64,000 nt of DNA from Fluviicola taffensis DSM 16823 (lineage in GTDB: Bacteria > Bacteroidota > Bacteroidia > Flavobacteriales_D > Crocinitomicaceae), in NCBI RefSeq assembly GCF_000194605.1, contig NC_015321.1:2976001-3040000 (forward strand), written 5' to 3'. The notes under the pieces were generated by a model. It saw nothing but the letters and a program-made list of their open reading frames with translations, did not search any database and had not been told where the DNA came from. The first letter of the stretch is position 1. Every line of letters begins with the position of its first letter. A program made the position numbers and the translations under genes. Below are positions 16,360 to 25,103 of the stretch, piece after piece.

Positions 16360-17586
16360 ATGGTAAAGGACCCAGAATTACTCAAACAACTTTTGAAAGA
16401 GGGCAATATCCTTCCAATGGAAGAAATGCTCGAAATTGCTAAGAAGAAAGGACGATTAGTAATTGGAATTCCAAAAGAGTTAAGTTTTCAAGAGCGTAGG
16501 GTTGCCTTGGTTCCAGAAGCCGTTTCATTTTTAGTAGCAAACGGACACAATGTGCGCGTTGAAAGAGGAGCTGGCGAATCTAGTAAGTTCAGTGACCGCG
16601 AATATTCTGAAGCTGGTGCTGAGCTTTGTTCTTCAAATAGTGAAATTTTTGAGTGCGATATTATTTTAAAAATCACACCTGCATCCGAAGAAGAGGTGGA
16701 TTTAATGAAGGGGAATCAAACATTGATTTCTGCACTTCAGTTAAGTATTCAGCCTAAAAGTATCCTTCAAAAATTAATCGAAAAGAAAATTACAGCCATT
16801 GCTTGGGATTATATCCGTGATGAGCAAGGAGTATTTCCAGTTGTTCGCACCATGGGTGAAATTGCTGGAACGACATCGATTTTAATAGCTGGTGAGTTGT
16901 TATCTTCGTTCAATGAAGGAAAAGGAATCATGTTAGGAGGTATTGCTGGTGTTCAGCCAACCGAAGTCGTGGTTTTAGGAGCTGGGTCCGTTGGTGAATT
17001 CGCAACACGAGCTGCTTTAGGATTAGGAGCTTCGGTAAAAGTGTTCGACAATAGCTTATCCCGTTTAAGACGTCTACAAAACGACTTAGGATCACGGATT
17101 TATACTTCCGTTTTACAGCCAAAAGTATTGGCAAAATCAATCATGCGTGCGGATGTGGTGATTGGAGCAATTCGCTCTCCATTGGGAAGAACTCCGTGTG
17201 TTGTTTCGGAAGAAATGGTAGAAAACATGAAGGAAGGTTCCGTAATCGTAGATGTGAGTATTGACCAAGGTGGTTGTTTTGAAACATCACGGGTTACGAA
17301 TCACAACAATCCAACATTTGTAAAACACGGTGTGGTGCATTACTGTGTTCCAAATATTGCTTCGAGAGTTCCTAGAACAGCTTCTTTTGCATTATCGAAT
17401 ATTTTCTCACCAATCTTAATGGATATGGGCGAATCTGGTGGTTGTTTGGATTTAATTCGCAATGATTTAGGATTCCGCTCAGGAGTTTATATCTACAAAG
17501 GAATCTTAGTAAGCGAAGTTCTAGGTCGTGTTTTCGACTTGAAATACAAAGATATTGATCTATTGATGATGGGATTGAAAGGGTAA
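16360..17586 (+). CDS. ald: Alanine dehydrogenase / PNT-family protein
   Basis: The 408-residue product has an N-terminal extension of about 35 residues before IGIPKELSFQERRVALVPE, the normal family start. The NAD-binding motif VVLGAGSVGEFATRAALGLGA and the catalytic IVDVSIDQGG are intact. The segment that in Bacillus Ald reads YLHLA and carries the active-site His reads SALQLS here, so His is replaced by Gln. The Bacteroidota branch shares this form in my memory, so true L-alanine dehydrogenase activity should be treated with caution. Monocistronic. Confidence 0.82.
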   Translation: MVKDPELLKQLLKEGNILPMEEMLEIAKKKGRLVIGIPKELSFQERRVALVPEAVSFLVANGHNVRVERGAGESSKFSDREYSEAGAELCSSNSEIFECDIILKITPASEEEVDLMKGNQTLISALQLSIQPKSILQKLIEKKITAIAWDYIRDEQGVFPVVRTMGEIAGTTSILIAGELLSSFNEGKGIMLGGIAGVQPTEVVVLGAGSVGEFATRAALGLGASVKVFDNSLSRLRRLQNDLGSRIYTSVLQPKVLAKSIMRADVVIGAIRSPLGRTPCVVSEEMVENMKEGSVIVDVSIDQGGCFETSRVTNHNNPTFVKHGVVHYCVPNIASRVPRTASFALSNIFSPILMDMGESGGCLDLIRNDLGFRSGVYIYKGILVSEVLGRVFDLKYKDIDLLMMGLKG

Positions 17587-17632
17587 ATAGATTTTAGGAT
17601 TTTAAGACTTTAAGATTTCAGGACTAAAATTG

Positions 17633-17690
17633 GTTGTTTAAACAACACCATAAGCCTTAACATCTTAACATCCTGATGTCTTGATATCTC
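17633..17690. terminator. Bidirectional terminator region
   Basis: The gap between the convergent ald and outer-membrane-protein genes contains the perfect palindrome gttgtttaaacaac (17633-17646). Flanking imperfect complements (aagatttcagga and tcctgatgtctt) surround it. This fits a shared terminator. Confidence 0.4.
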
Positions 17691-17692
17691 TT

Positions 17693-18403
17693 TTATCCTC
17701 CCCGTTTATTTCCTTTATATTTCACTTTCTTACCAGTCCATTTGTAGCGCTTGTTGCTGAAGTTTTCTCTACCACGACTGCCAGAATTGAATTTATAAAC
17801 AAGCCCAAGATTGTGTTGGATGTAATTTGCTTCTCCAAAAAAGCCACCACTCAAAGCAATTTTTCCAGAGGTTTGTAATTGAACACCTAATCCACGGTAA
17901 AAGAATAGATTGACTCCTAAAGCAATATTCCCCGTAATAGTACTTACTTGTGGAATAGCTGTACGTTGCGTATTTCCAATTCCTAGTGAAACATACGGAT
18001 CAAGCCATTTTTGAGAAATTAATGGATAAAAACTGTATTTGCAATTTAAATCCATAGACAAAAAGATTCCAGAACGATTGATAGAATCATTGATCAATTT
18101 TCCAGCTCTATACGTTACATAAGCTGCAGAAAATTCAACGCTTAATCCATATTTTAAATATTTATCTACAAAGATGCGTGTTGGAAAATATTCGTAGTTC
18201 CAAGTTTCTGCAACGTCAAATGCTTGACATAAACCACGACCGTCATCATCAACAGCTGTCCAGCTTACACCAATCATCCATGAATATGGTTTTTGATTTC
18301 TAAGAACATACGGTTGAGCCTCAACAGAATTTGAGACAAACAATACCACTAAAAGAATCAAAGATTGTAGTAAATTTCTTAGCATAGGCATGAATGACGA
18401 CAT
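17693..18403 (-). CDS. Outer-membrane beta-barrel protein, basic C-terminus
   Basis: The 236-residue product has a signal peptide (about 1-29, ending VEAQ) and then alternating amphipathic strands with aromatic girdles (LKYGLSVEFSAAYVTYRAG, LDPYVSLGIGN), as in an OmpA/PorT-type eight-strand barrel. The last 30 residues are very basic (YKWTGKKVKYKGNKRGG), unlike most barrels, which may mediate contact with LPS or peptidoglycan. It is divergent from the histidine kinase across a perfect inverted repeat, so the kinase may control it. Function unknown. Confidence 0.75.
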   Translation of the reverse strand: MSSFMPMLRNLLQSLILLVVLFVSNSVEAQPYVLRNQKPYSWMIGVSWTAVDDDGRGLCQAFDVAETWNYEYFPTRIFVDKYLKYGLSVEFSAAYVTYRAGKLINDSINRSGIFLSMDLNCKYSFYPLISQKWLDPYVSLGIGNTQRTAIPQVSTITGNIALGVNLFFYRGLGVQLQTSGKIALSGGFFGEANYIQHNLGLVYKFNSGSRGRENFSNKRYKWTGKKVKYKGNKRGG

Positions 18404-18417
18404 ATTTATAGGTCCAA

Positions 18418-19707
18418 ATGTATATAGCTTCGACGAATATACCGCAATTTTTTTTAAAAATGTTGGTATATTCGTCGAAACAGAATTGTGTGATAAGCAA
18501 CATTTTAGGAGTTAAATGGCCCAAGACTTCCAAAGAGTGGGAAAAAGATTTAGTTCAAAAGGTTAATTTCTTAAACCTAGTAGGGTGTTTCAATGTCATT
18601 GCCTCTTTAGTTGTATTCAATATAATTGGATTCAAACCACTCAATATTCATTTTTCGATTGTTTTAGGGTTGGCTTGTGGAGTAATCGTATTGAATTTTT
18701 TTCGAAAGTACCTTGCTGGAGCGTATCTCTTTTTCGCTATTGGAATGTATGTTTTAGGGGTTGCAACTGTTTATATGCGGATTGAAAGTAATGTCTTGAT
18801 GTATTTCTTTCCATTAACGCTTTCAATTGTTCATATTTTAGGTCGGAAGGAATTATTTGGTCATCTCATAATTTGGTGTATTTTTTATTTCTTAGAAATT
18901 AGCTATTTTGTGCTTTTTAGTCCAAAAACTGAACTTATTCAAATCACTGAAGAGACCATGGCTTCTTTGAAAATTTTCAATGGAATTTTCGCCTTTTTTT
19001 GTGGTTTGATGTTAATTACCGTTATTACTTGGTTGAATATCAAACAAGAGCAAGAGGTTCGAAATGTCATTGAGGAAAAGCGCTTACTACTCGCTGAATT
19101 ATATCATCGCGTGAAGAATAACTTGAACATTGTGACGAGTCTAATCAATATTAAGAAGAATAATTCTGAATCTCAAGAGGTAATTGATGCTTTGGAAGAT
19201 TGTAGAGGAAGGGTTTTCTCCATGGCTTTGGTGCACCAACAAATGTATTCTGAATCACGGGTGGGGAATCTGAACATGATGACTTACTTGGTTGAATTGA
19301 TTCGGAATGTAGAACACGCTTTTGGTGGGGATGCTGATGTTGTTTTAGAAGTTAATTCAGATGAGTTGATGCTTCCAATATCAAAAGCAGTTCCCATTGG
19401 GTTAATTATGAATGAATTAATAACCAATTCATACAAACATGCAAAAATTCCTGGTCAAAAACTCATTGTAACTATTCGTGTTTCTCAAGTTGGCAATTCT
19501 TTGCAGATTGAATTATCGGATAATGGGCCAGGAATTAAATCAGATAAAGAAAACAATCATTCTACCTTAGGATTCGAACTCATCCGATCGCTATGTGAAC
19601 AAATCGATGCGAGTTTTATCGTTGGTAAAAATGCGACCGAGAACTCTGGGGCAATGATTCAAATCAAAGTCATTGATTATTCGGTGAATACTCAGTTAAT
19701 TGTTTAG
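18418..19707 (+). CDS. Membrane-bound HisKA_2-type sensor histidine kinase
   Basis: Hydrophobic helices occupy about residues 50-210. An H-box LLAELYHRVKNNLNIVTSL follows with the phosphorylated His, then an N-box GLIMNELITNSYKHA and a G-box DNGPGI. The HRVKNNL form marks the HisKA_2/HWE-like type. No receiver gene is adjacent, so it is an orphan kinase. The first ATG lies inside the inverted repeat; a start at the GTG at 18490, just past the repeat, is equally plausible, since the kinase domains do not depend on the choice. Confidence 0.88.
   Translation: MYIASTNIPQFFLKMLVYSSKQNCVISNILGVKWPKTSKEWEKDLVQKVNFLNLVGCFNVIASLVVFNIIGFKPLNIHFSIVLGLACGVIVLNFFRKYLAGAYLFFAIGMYVLGVATVYMRIESNVLMYFFPLTLSIVHILGRKELFGHLIIWCIFYFLEISYFVLFSPKTELIQITEETMASLKIFNGIFAFFCGLMLITVITWLNIKQEQEVRNVIEEKRLLLAELYHRVKNNLNIVTSLINIKKNNSESQEVIDALEDCRGRVFSMALVHQQMYSESRVGNLNMMTYLVELIRNVEHAFGGDADVVLEVNSDELMLPISKAVPIGLIMNELITNSYKHAKIPGQKLIVTIRVSQVGNSLQIELSDNGPGIKSDKENNHSTLGFELIRSLCEQIDASFIVGKNATENSGAMIQIKVIDYSVNTQLIV
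18429..18479. promoter_or_regulatory. Perfect 15-bp inverted repeat between divergent genes
   Basis: The arms ttcgacgaatatacc (18429-18443) and ggtatattcgtcgaa (18465-18479) are exact complements with a 21-nt AT-rich spacer. The repeat sits between the divergent outer-membrane-protein gene (start 18403) and the histidine kinase gene. It could be a regulator site for both promoters or an RNA hairpin in the kinase leader. If transcribed in either direction it would form a strong stem. Confidence 0.65.
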
Positions 19708-19725
19708 AATAAGAACATTTTTTCA

Positions 19726-19820
19726 TGTCATGTCGAGTTTCCGCTATCTGTTCTCGATACATCCCACAGAAATGATGGGATACTCGAACTGACAGGCGGA
19801 AGTATCGAGACGGGCATGAA
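19726..19820. repeat. Nested-palindrome repeat, copy B
   Basis: Between the convergent kinase and helicase genes lies a copy sharing tcatgtcgagtt, ttctcgatacatccca, atgggatactcgaactgaca and gcggaagtatcgaga with copy C at 22170. Its position between convergent genes suits a terminator role. Confidence 0.75.
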
Positions 19821-19828
19821 AATCGGAA

Positions 19829-21604
19829 TTATTCGAATTCCCAAGCACTCCGATAAACTCCATTCGTCTCAATTTCATGAATCAATTGGGAATAAAACGA
19901 ATCATTTCCAAGCGTGGCACTGTCGCCAATGAGGTAGCATTTTCTTTTTGCTCTAGAAATGGCGACATTTGTTCGTCTGTAATCACGCAAAAAACCAATA
20001 ATTCCATCCGGATTGGATCGGGTAAAACTAATAACAATATTTTCTTCTTCTTGCCCCTGAATAGCGTCAATGGTGGAAACATGCCATTCTGTTCCCATCG
20101 TTTTTTGCAAGAGTGCTATTTGAGCAGAATACGGAGCAATAATCGTCGTTTGTGTAGGATTTAATGATTCTGATTCAATCAGTTTTCGAACCACTTTCAC
20201 TTCATCCCAGTTTTCAAAGCTTCCAGTTGTTTCGTTTTCTGTTTCACCATTCCCAAATCCAGCCATGTCGATGAATTGAATCTCACCTGATGGAATTCCA
20301 ATTGCTGTTTGAAGTTCGTTGTTGTAAAAGTATGGATTGATCGTTGAAACAATTTCAGGAGCCATTCGGTATTGCTCGTTTAAAAGAACCGGTTTTTGCA
20401 AGTGGCTGACCGTTTCCAATAAACTTTTATTGAGACCTAATTCGATGGCTTTATTACTGAAAACAACTGGTGGTAATTGCTGTGGATCCCCACACAAGAC
20501 GAGCTTTTTCCCGAAAGTAGCAACCAACCAAGTCAATGGGGCTAAGGATTGTCCAGCTTCGTCCAAAATAACGACATCGAATGAAGCGTCTTTGGAAAGT
20601 GCATTGAACAACGCAACTGGAGTTCCTGCAATCACAGAACTCGATTCAATCAATTGTTGCTCCGTATCTTGAGCTAGTTTTCGCAATTCCTTTTGCAATT
20701 CACGTAAATCGCGTTTTGCTTGTCGTTTTTCATCTGCTGCCTCCTTGGTGTAATTTCGGATAGTGCGATTTGCGACTTGTTCTGTCTTTTGGATTTGTTT
20801 CTTAATCGTCTGACTATATTGCGCCGTTTTTCCACCTTCTAAATAAGCATCAATGGTATAAGGAATAACTTCTGCGGAAACTTTTTCATTGTTCCCAACG
20901 CGCAACAAACTAATCTTTGCAGCAATCAATTTCTTACACAAGTTATCTACTGCAGTATTACTTGGTGCTGTGACCAACACTTTTTTTCCGCGATTCACCA
21001 ATTCTGCAATAGCAATGGATAAAGTATGCGTTTTTCCAGTTCCTGGAGGACCTTGAATAACAGTCGTTAAATCCGAACTTAAAATGGCTCCAACAGCTTC
21101 TTGCTGAGAATTGTTGAGTAAATCAGCCGAGAAAGAGGAGGTTTCCTTTTTTACCGAGAAATCATGCTCGAAATCTTGTAGCTGTTTTTGCTCTTTTAAA
21201 AACCGTACTCCAAACTCCATGCATTCCAGCGTCCGATCATCGGGGGTGAAATCTATTCGCGCACTATTTTCAAACGGATTTCCTTCAATTTCTTCTTTGG
21301 AGAAAATAGTTAGCGAATAAGCGTTTAATTCGACGATTCGAGCTTTGTATCGTTTATTATCAACGTAAAACAAAACCGATGAACCTCTTCGGAAAAATGA
21401 GTTATTGATCACAAAGGAAGTCTCCAATTGGTAGAATTCTCCATTGATTCCCGTGCGAATATCTCGAACTTCACAAGGAAATAAACTTAATCCTTGCTTC
21501 CGCAATATGTTCGGAGCAATTTTCAAATTTTCGTTCGCCAGTTTCTGAGAATACAAAATCTCTTCCTTGACGGCTTGTTCCAACTGCGGATGTATCGCTT
21601 GCAT
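19829..21604 (-). CDS. SF1B DNA helicase (IGHMBP2/DNA2-like)
   Basis: The 591-residue product has all SF1 motifs in order: Walker A QGPPGTGKTHTL, DEAG box VVILDEAGQSL, GDPQQLPP, the LNEQYRMAPE motif, and VSTIDAIQGQEEENIVISFTRS with RRTNVAISRAKR. It is an Upf1/IGHMBP2-type 5'-3' helicase acting on DNA or RNA. The N-terminal part carries the beta-barrel accessory domain typical for the group. The start at 21604 is supported by the repetition of the same first 28 codons in two tandem fragments upstream. Confidence 0.92.
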   Translation of the reverse strand: MQAIHPQLEQAVKEEILYSQKLANENLKIAPNILRKQGLSLFPCEVRDIRTGINGEFYQLETSFVINNSFFRRGSSVLFYVDNKRYKARIVELNAYSLTIFSKEEIEGNPFENSARIDFTPDDRTLECMEFGVRFLKEQKQLQDFEHDFSVKKETSSFSADLLNNSQQEAVGAILSSDLTTVIQGPPGTGKTHTLSIAIAELVNRGKKVLVTAPSNTAVDNLCKKLIAAKISLLRVGNNEKVSAEVIPYTIDAYLEGGKTAQYSQTIKKQIQKTEQVANRTIRNYTKEAADEKRQAKRDLRELQKELRKLAQDTEQQLIESSSVIAGTPVALFNALSKDASFDVVILDEAGQSLAPLTWLVATFGKKLVLCGDPQQLPPVVFSNKAIELGLNKSLLETVSHLQKPVLLNEQYRMAPEIVSTINPYFYNNELQTAIGIPSGEIQFIDMAGFGNGETENETTGSFENWDEVKVVRKLIESESLNPTQTTIIAPYSAQIALLQKTMGTEWHVSTIDAIQGQEEENIVISFTRSNPDGIIGFLRDYRRTNVAISRAKRKCYLIGDSATLGNDSFYSQLIHEIETNGVYRSAWEFE

Positions 21605-21778
21605 GATTTGTTTTTAGCTGATGAAGATAAACGGAAGTTTTACTAAATGATAATTTTCTCCCACTGAAGAGCACAAAGGAACACGAAAGTTAAGTGTTTT
21701 GTAGATTATGAATATTGAATACGATGTCTTTCTTATGTGTTCATTAGTGCGCCTTAGTGGGAAATAATTTGGAGTAAC

Positions 21779-21862
21779 TTTCAAATTTTCGTTCGCCAGT
21801 TTCTGAGAATACAAAATCTCTTCCTTGACGGCTTGTTCCAACTGCGGATGTATCGCTTGCAT
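21779..21862 (-). pseudogene. Duplicated N-terminal fragment of the helicase (copy 2)
   Basis: From the ATG at 21862 this encodes the same MQAIHPQLEQAVKEEILYSQ start as the helicase, then LANENLKV instead of LANENLKI, after which the frame runs into the upstream DNA of copy 1. It is a truncated 5' duplicate. It could yield a short peptide of 28 helicase residues plus unrelated tail if expressed. Confidence 0.85.
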
Positions 21863-22026
21863 GATTTGTTTTTAGCTGATGAAGATAAACGGAAGTTTTA
21901 CTAAATGATAATTTTCTCCCACTGAAGAGCACAAAGGAACACGAAAGTTAAGTGTTTTGTAGATTATGAATATTGAATACGATGTCTTTCTTATGTGTTC
22001 ATTAGTGGGAAATAATTTGGAGTAAC

Positions 22027-22110
22027 TTTCAAATTTTCGTTCGCCAGTTTCTGAGAATACAAAATCTCTTCCTTGATGGCTTGTTCCAACTGCGGATGTA
22101 TCGACTGCAT
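22027..22110 (-). pseudogene. Duplicated N-terminal fragment of the helicase (copy 3)
   Basis: From the ATG at 22110 this encodes MQSIHPQLEQAIKEEILYSQ, with A3S and V12I relative to the helicase, then LANENLKV and a short tail ending at a TAA after about 40 codons. It is the outermost and most diverged copy, so it may carry the oldest promoter region. Confidence 0.8.
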
Positions 22111-22169
22111 GATTCTTTTTTAGGCCACTAAGATAACTTGCGTACTTATCTAAGTTGTTTCATCTCGAT

Positions 22170-22268
22170 TAAATGTCAGGTCGAGTTTTCGCCTTGTGTT
22201 CTCGATACATCCCGACTGAAATGTCGGGATACTCGAACTGACAGGGCGGAAGTATCGAGACAGACATG
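22170..22268. repeat. Nested-palindrome repeat, copy C
   Basis: This is the best copy of the family: the inner stem atcccgac/gtcgggat is perfect, and outer blocks atgtcaggtcgag and ctcgaactgacag flank it. It lies downstream of the ABC permease stop, a terminator-like position. Confidence 0.75.
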
Positions 22269-23459
22269 TTACGAAATAACATTGTTTTCGTTTTCAAATT
22301 TCCGGTAAGAAAGCATCACAGCAATTGCAGCCAAAAGAACCATCACCCCAAAAGCCATTGCGATTAAATGAAATTCCAACGTTCCAGCAATCAATTCTTT
22401 GGTAGCTAAAACGATATTCACCACTGGAATTAGAGCCGTTACTTCATTGAGCTCAACTCCTGGGAAAAATCCAACCATTGCTGGTAAGATAATTAAGATG
22501 TTGAGAGGTGAAATAATGCTTTGTGCTTCCTTGAAACTCTTTGCGCGAACTGCTATTGGAATCATAATTCCCGCGAAAAAAACAATTAAAGGAACAAGTA
22601 AAGCATACAACATGATAATAAATGTTGGTGACAAAATATCTTTGATTGCTTTTAGTACAACAGGATCTTTTACAAGGTCTAGCACCTCAATAGCCAAATA
22701 AATTCCCAATAAATTGAAGGTAGCAGCTAACAAACCTGAAAGTACGACAACTCCCATTTTACCAAATAAAATTTTCCATCTTGGAACTGGAGTCGTAAGC
22801 AATGTTTCAATTGTTGAGCGTTCTTTTTCACCCGTAAAAAGATCTATTGCAGGGAACATACATCCCATAAATCCAAAGGCAATGAACAAATAAGGTAAAA
22901 ATCCGCCAGCTAGTTTTCCAATCATTTCTTTGCTAGAAGCAACATTGGAGTAAGCAACTACGAATGGAGTTATTTTCGCTTCGTCGATCTTCAATTGAGC
23001 ATAACGTTGCTTTTTCCAATTTTCTTGAACGTATGACAAATAGGTTTCAGCACGATCTTTCATGCCTAAATCCGTTCCATCGTGAAATACAGTTACAGAA
23101 ATCGGTTTCATTTCTTTCTTCAATTCTTCCGCATTGTTCGGAACATAAATTCCTACTTGAACAGAATCCGAACGAATGGCTTTTATTAAAGAAATGGTGT
23201 CTGTAAAAGGAATGAACTCTTTTTTTCCAAGTACAGATGGAACTTTCAATAAATCGGCTTCCAAACTACCCACTTGATTACTAATCAAACCTATTTTCAC
23301 TTTTTTCTCGGCAGCCTCTTTTTGAAAGCTGTCAGAAATAGACATGAAAACACTCATGATTATTGGGAATACAAGTGTTGGAATTACAATCATCATCATG
23401 ATTGTTCTGCGGTCGCGCAAAGTATCGCGTAACTCTTTTTTAAATACAGTAAAAATCAT
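22269..23459 (-). CDS. ABC exporter permease (NatB/ABC-2 type)
   Basis: The 396-residue product has an N-terminal helix (about 20-40), a large extracytoplasmic loop (about 45-175) and a C-terminal cluster of about five helices. The region IDLFTGEKERSTIETLLTTP matches the ABC-2/NatB sodium-exporter signature. It pairs with the ATPase gene, whose stop overlaps its start by 4 bp, so they form one transporter. The substrate (Na+, drug or other) is not determinable. Confidence 0.9.
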   Translation of the reverse strand: MIFTVFKKELRDTLRDRRTIMMMIVIPTLVFPIIMSVFMSISDSFQKEAAEKKVKIGLISNQVGSLEADLLKVPSVLGKKEFIPFTDTISLIKAIRSDSVQVGIYVPNNAEELKKEMKPISVTVFHDGTDLGMKDRAETYLSYVQENWKKQRYAQLKIDEAKITPFVVAYSNVASSKEMIGKLAGGFLPYLFIAFGFMGCMFPAIDLFTGEKERSTIETLLTTPVPRWKILFGKMGVVVLSGLLAATFNLLGIYLAIEVLDLVKDPVVLKAIKDILSPTFIIMLYALLVPLIVFFAGIMIPIAVRAKSFKEAQSIISPLNILIILPAMVGFFPGVELNEVTALIPVVNIVLATKELIAGTLEFHLIAMAFGVMVLLAAIAVMLSYRKFENENNVIS

Positions 23460-24232
23460 GGTTTTTCAGTTTTTTGATCGTTAACAATTCGAATAAATTC
23501 TGCGGTAAGATTGGGAGCTTGTTGTTGTTGTCTGAAAGCATCCATGGTGTCATTGAATAAGACTTTTCCTTTGTGAATGATGGTAATGTCATCGCATAAT
23601 AAATCAACTTCTCCCATAATGTGACTGGAGAAAATAACAGTCTTTCCTTGATTTTTACAATCACGAATCAGCTGAATGATATTCTCTGCAGTGATGACAT
23701 CTAAACCGCTTGTTGGCTCATCAAAAATGACAACTTGTGGGTCGTGAATCATGGTTCTACAAATGGAAACCTTTTGTTTCATTCCTGTACTCAATTTTCC
23801 AATCCGCTTGTTTTGGAAATCGTTCATATCGAGTAAATCGTAAAGTTTCTTTTTCCGTGCTTCAATATCACTTTTTGAAACCCCATACAATTCCCCGAAA
23901 TAGGAGATAAGTTCATTGGGTGTCAGGCGTGCATACAAACCAGCAGAACCAGTGAGGAACCCAATATGCTTGCGTGCTTCTTGTGGATCTTTTACAGCAT
24001 CAACTCCATCAATGAGGATACTTCCTTTTGTTGGTTTGAAAATAGTCGACAACATGCGAAGAGTAGTCGTTTTTCCAGCTCCATTTGGGCCAAGAAGTGC
24101 ATGGACTTTTCCTGGAGCACATTCAAAACTGATATCATCAACTGCTAGAACCGAATTTTGGGTTGTTCCCAATTCTTTTTTCTGCTGTCGATTTAACGTA
24201 AATGACTTACTGAGATGCGAAACCTGTATCAT
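23456..24232 (-). CDS. ABC exporter ATP-binding protein (NatA-type)
   Basis: The 258-residue product has Walker A LGPNGAGKTTTL, a signature LSTGMKQKV, Walker B VVIFDEPTSGLD and the switch His in FSSHIM. It is a complete ABC ATPase of the NatA/CcmA type. It is upstream of the permease with a 4-bp overlap, so both subunits are made together. A 5' region with 7-bp tandem repeats precedes the gene. Confidence 0.93.
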   Translation of the reverse strand: MIQVSHLSKSFTLNRQQKKELGTTQNSVLAVDDISFECAPGKVHALLGPNGAGKTTTLRMLSTIFKPTKGSILIDGVDAVKDPQEARKHIGFLTGSAGLYARLTPNELISYFGELYGVSKSDIEARKKKLYDLLDMNDFQNKRIGKLSTGMKQKVSICRTMIHDPQVVIFDEPTSGLDVITAENIIQLIRDCKNQGKTVIFSSHIMGEVDLLCDDITIIHKGKVLFNDTMDAFRQQQQAPNLTAEFIRIVNDQKTEKP

Positions 24233-24329
24233 ATTAAGAGATTATTCTACTAAATTAATAAGTTGTTCCAATGAATACCAGTAAATACGGATGAAAGTGA
24301 TTTTTTAGGATGAAAGGTTGTAAATAATT

Positions 24330-24391
24330 ACGAATTACGAATTACGAATTACGAATTACGAATTACGAATTACGAATTACGAATTACGAAT
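24330..24391. repeat. 7-bp microsatellite (acgaatt)n
   Basis: Eight exact tandem copies of acgaatt start at 24330 and are followed by a partial ninth. They lie between the hydrolase stop and the ABC ATPase start. Copy number is probably variable by slippage. A 7-bp unit would change promoter spacing by slippage, but whether it lies within a promoter is unclear. Confidence 0.9.
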
Positions 24392-24401
24392 CTTTTTTTA
24401 A

Positions 24402-25094
24402 TTAGTAATTTGTAAAATCTGAATAAGCTTGTTTATCAGCTAATTTATTTAATCCATCCTGGATTACTATACTCAATTCTTTGGGTTTGGAAACAGTCAT
24501 TAAATGTGAACCACCTTTAATGATGAAATCGGGAGACGCATTTGAAATCTTGAAAATTCGGTCGTTATCACCATGAATGTGAAGAATGGGAGATTTCGTT
24601 TTCTTATTTCTTTTCCAATTCGTGATTTGATGAATCGCCCATTTGGTAAATATGGGGTCAGAATCTTCCAAAATTCCAGTTAACTTATTCTTTTCTGTTT
24701 TCGTGGTGGTACCAAATAACCAGTAATTTATCCAATTGCCTTTCAATAGGAGTTGGATTGGCATCAGTTTATGAAATCCAATTTTTCCACTCACTCGCAT
24801 CATTGCAGGAAGCTCCAAACGGGATTTTACACTCGAAATGATTAAAACTGAGCAATTTTCAAATAAGAAACTCATTTCTTGAGCAACTATTCCTCCAAAA
24901 GAAATACCAATCAGTATTGGTGAAGGAACTTTGACATGCAAACTCAATTGTTTTACGTATGATTCAAGCGATTGATTGGGTTTAACGGGTTCCCAAGGAA
25001 TGAAAACCGGAGTGAAGTCACCGAAATCTATTTGATCGAAAACGCGCTCATCTGCTCCTAAACCAGAAAGTATATAACAAATCGATTTTTCCAT
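24402..25094 (-). CDS. Alpha/beta hydrolase
   Basis: The 230-residue product has the oxyanion-side GLGADERVF, a nucleophile elbow GISFGGIVAQEM with the catalytic Ser, and a late PILHIHGDNDRIF with the acid, followed by GGSHLM with the catalytic His. The full triad is present. Its specificity is unknown; it is likely a cytoplasmic esterase-like enzyme as no signal peptide is seen. It is 9 bp downstream of the beta-barrel gene, so it may share a transcript. Confidence 0.85.
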   Translation of the reverse strand: MEKSICYILSGLGADERVFDQIDFGDFTPVFIPWEPVKPNQSLESYVKQLSLHVKVPSPILIGISFGGIVAQEMSFLFENCSVLIISSVKSRLELPAMMRVSGKIGFHKLMPIQLLLKGNWINYWLFGTTTKTEKNKLTGILEDSDPIFTKWAIHQITNWKRNKKTKSPILHIHGDNDRIFKISNASPDFIIKGGSHLMTVSKPKELSIVIQDGLNKLADKQAYSDFTNY

Positions 25095-25103
25095 TCCGAA
25101 AAG

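Larger units (their letters stand above)
21521..22112. repeat. Three tandem copies of the helicase gene's 5' region
   Basis: Copy 1 (from 21521) is the gene's own first codons plus upstream DNA. Copy 2 starts at 21779 and copy 3 at 22027, giving periods of 258 and 248 bp. Copy 2 lacks a 10-bp gcgccttagt present in copy 1. Copy 3 ends near 22112 and carries base changes (gatggc for gacggc, cgactgc for cgcttgc). Each copy includes about 28 helicase codons with the ATG, so the tandem unit is promoter plus start region. Confidence 0.9.

Noticed and set aside
22399-22701. Plus-strand ORF inside the ABC permease
   Set aside because: Antisense shadow with no start signal or family.
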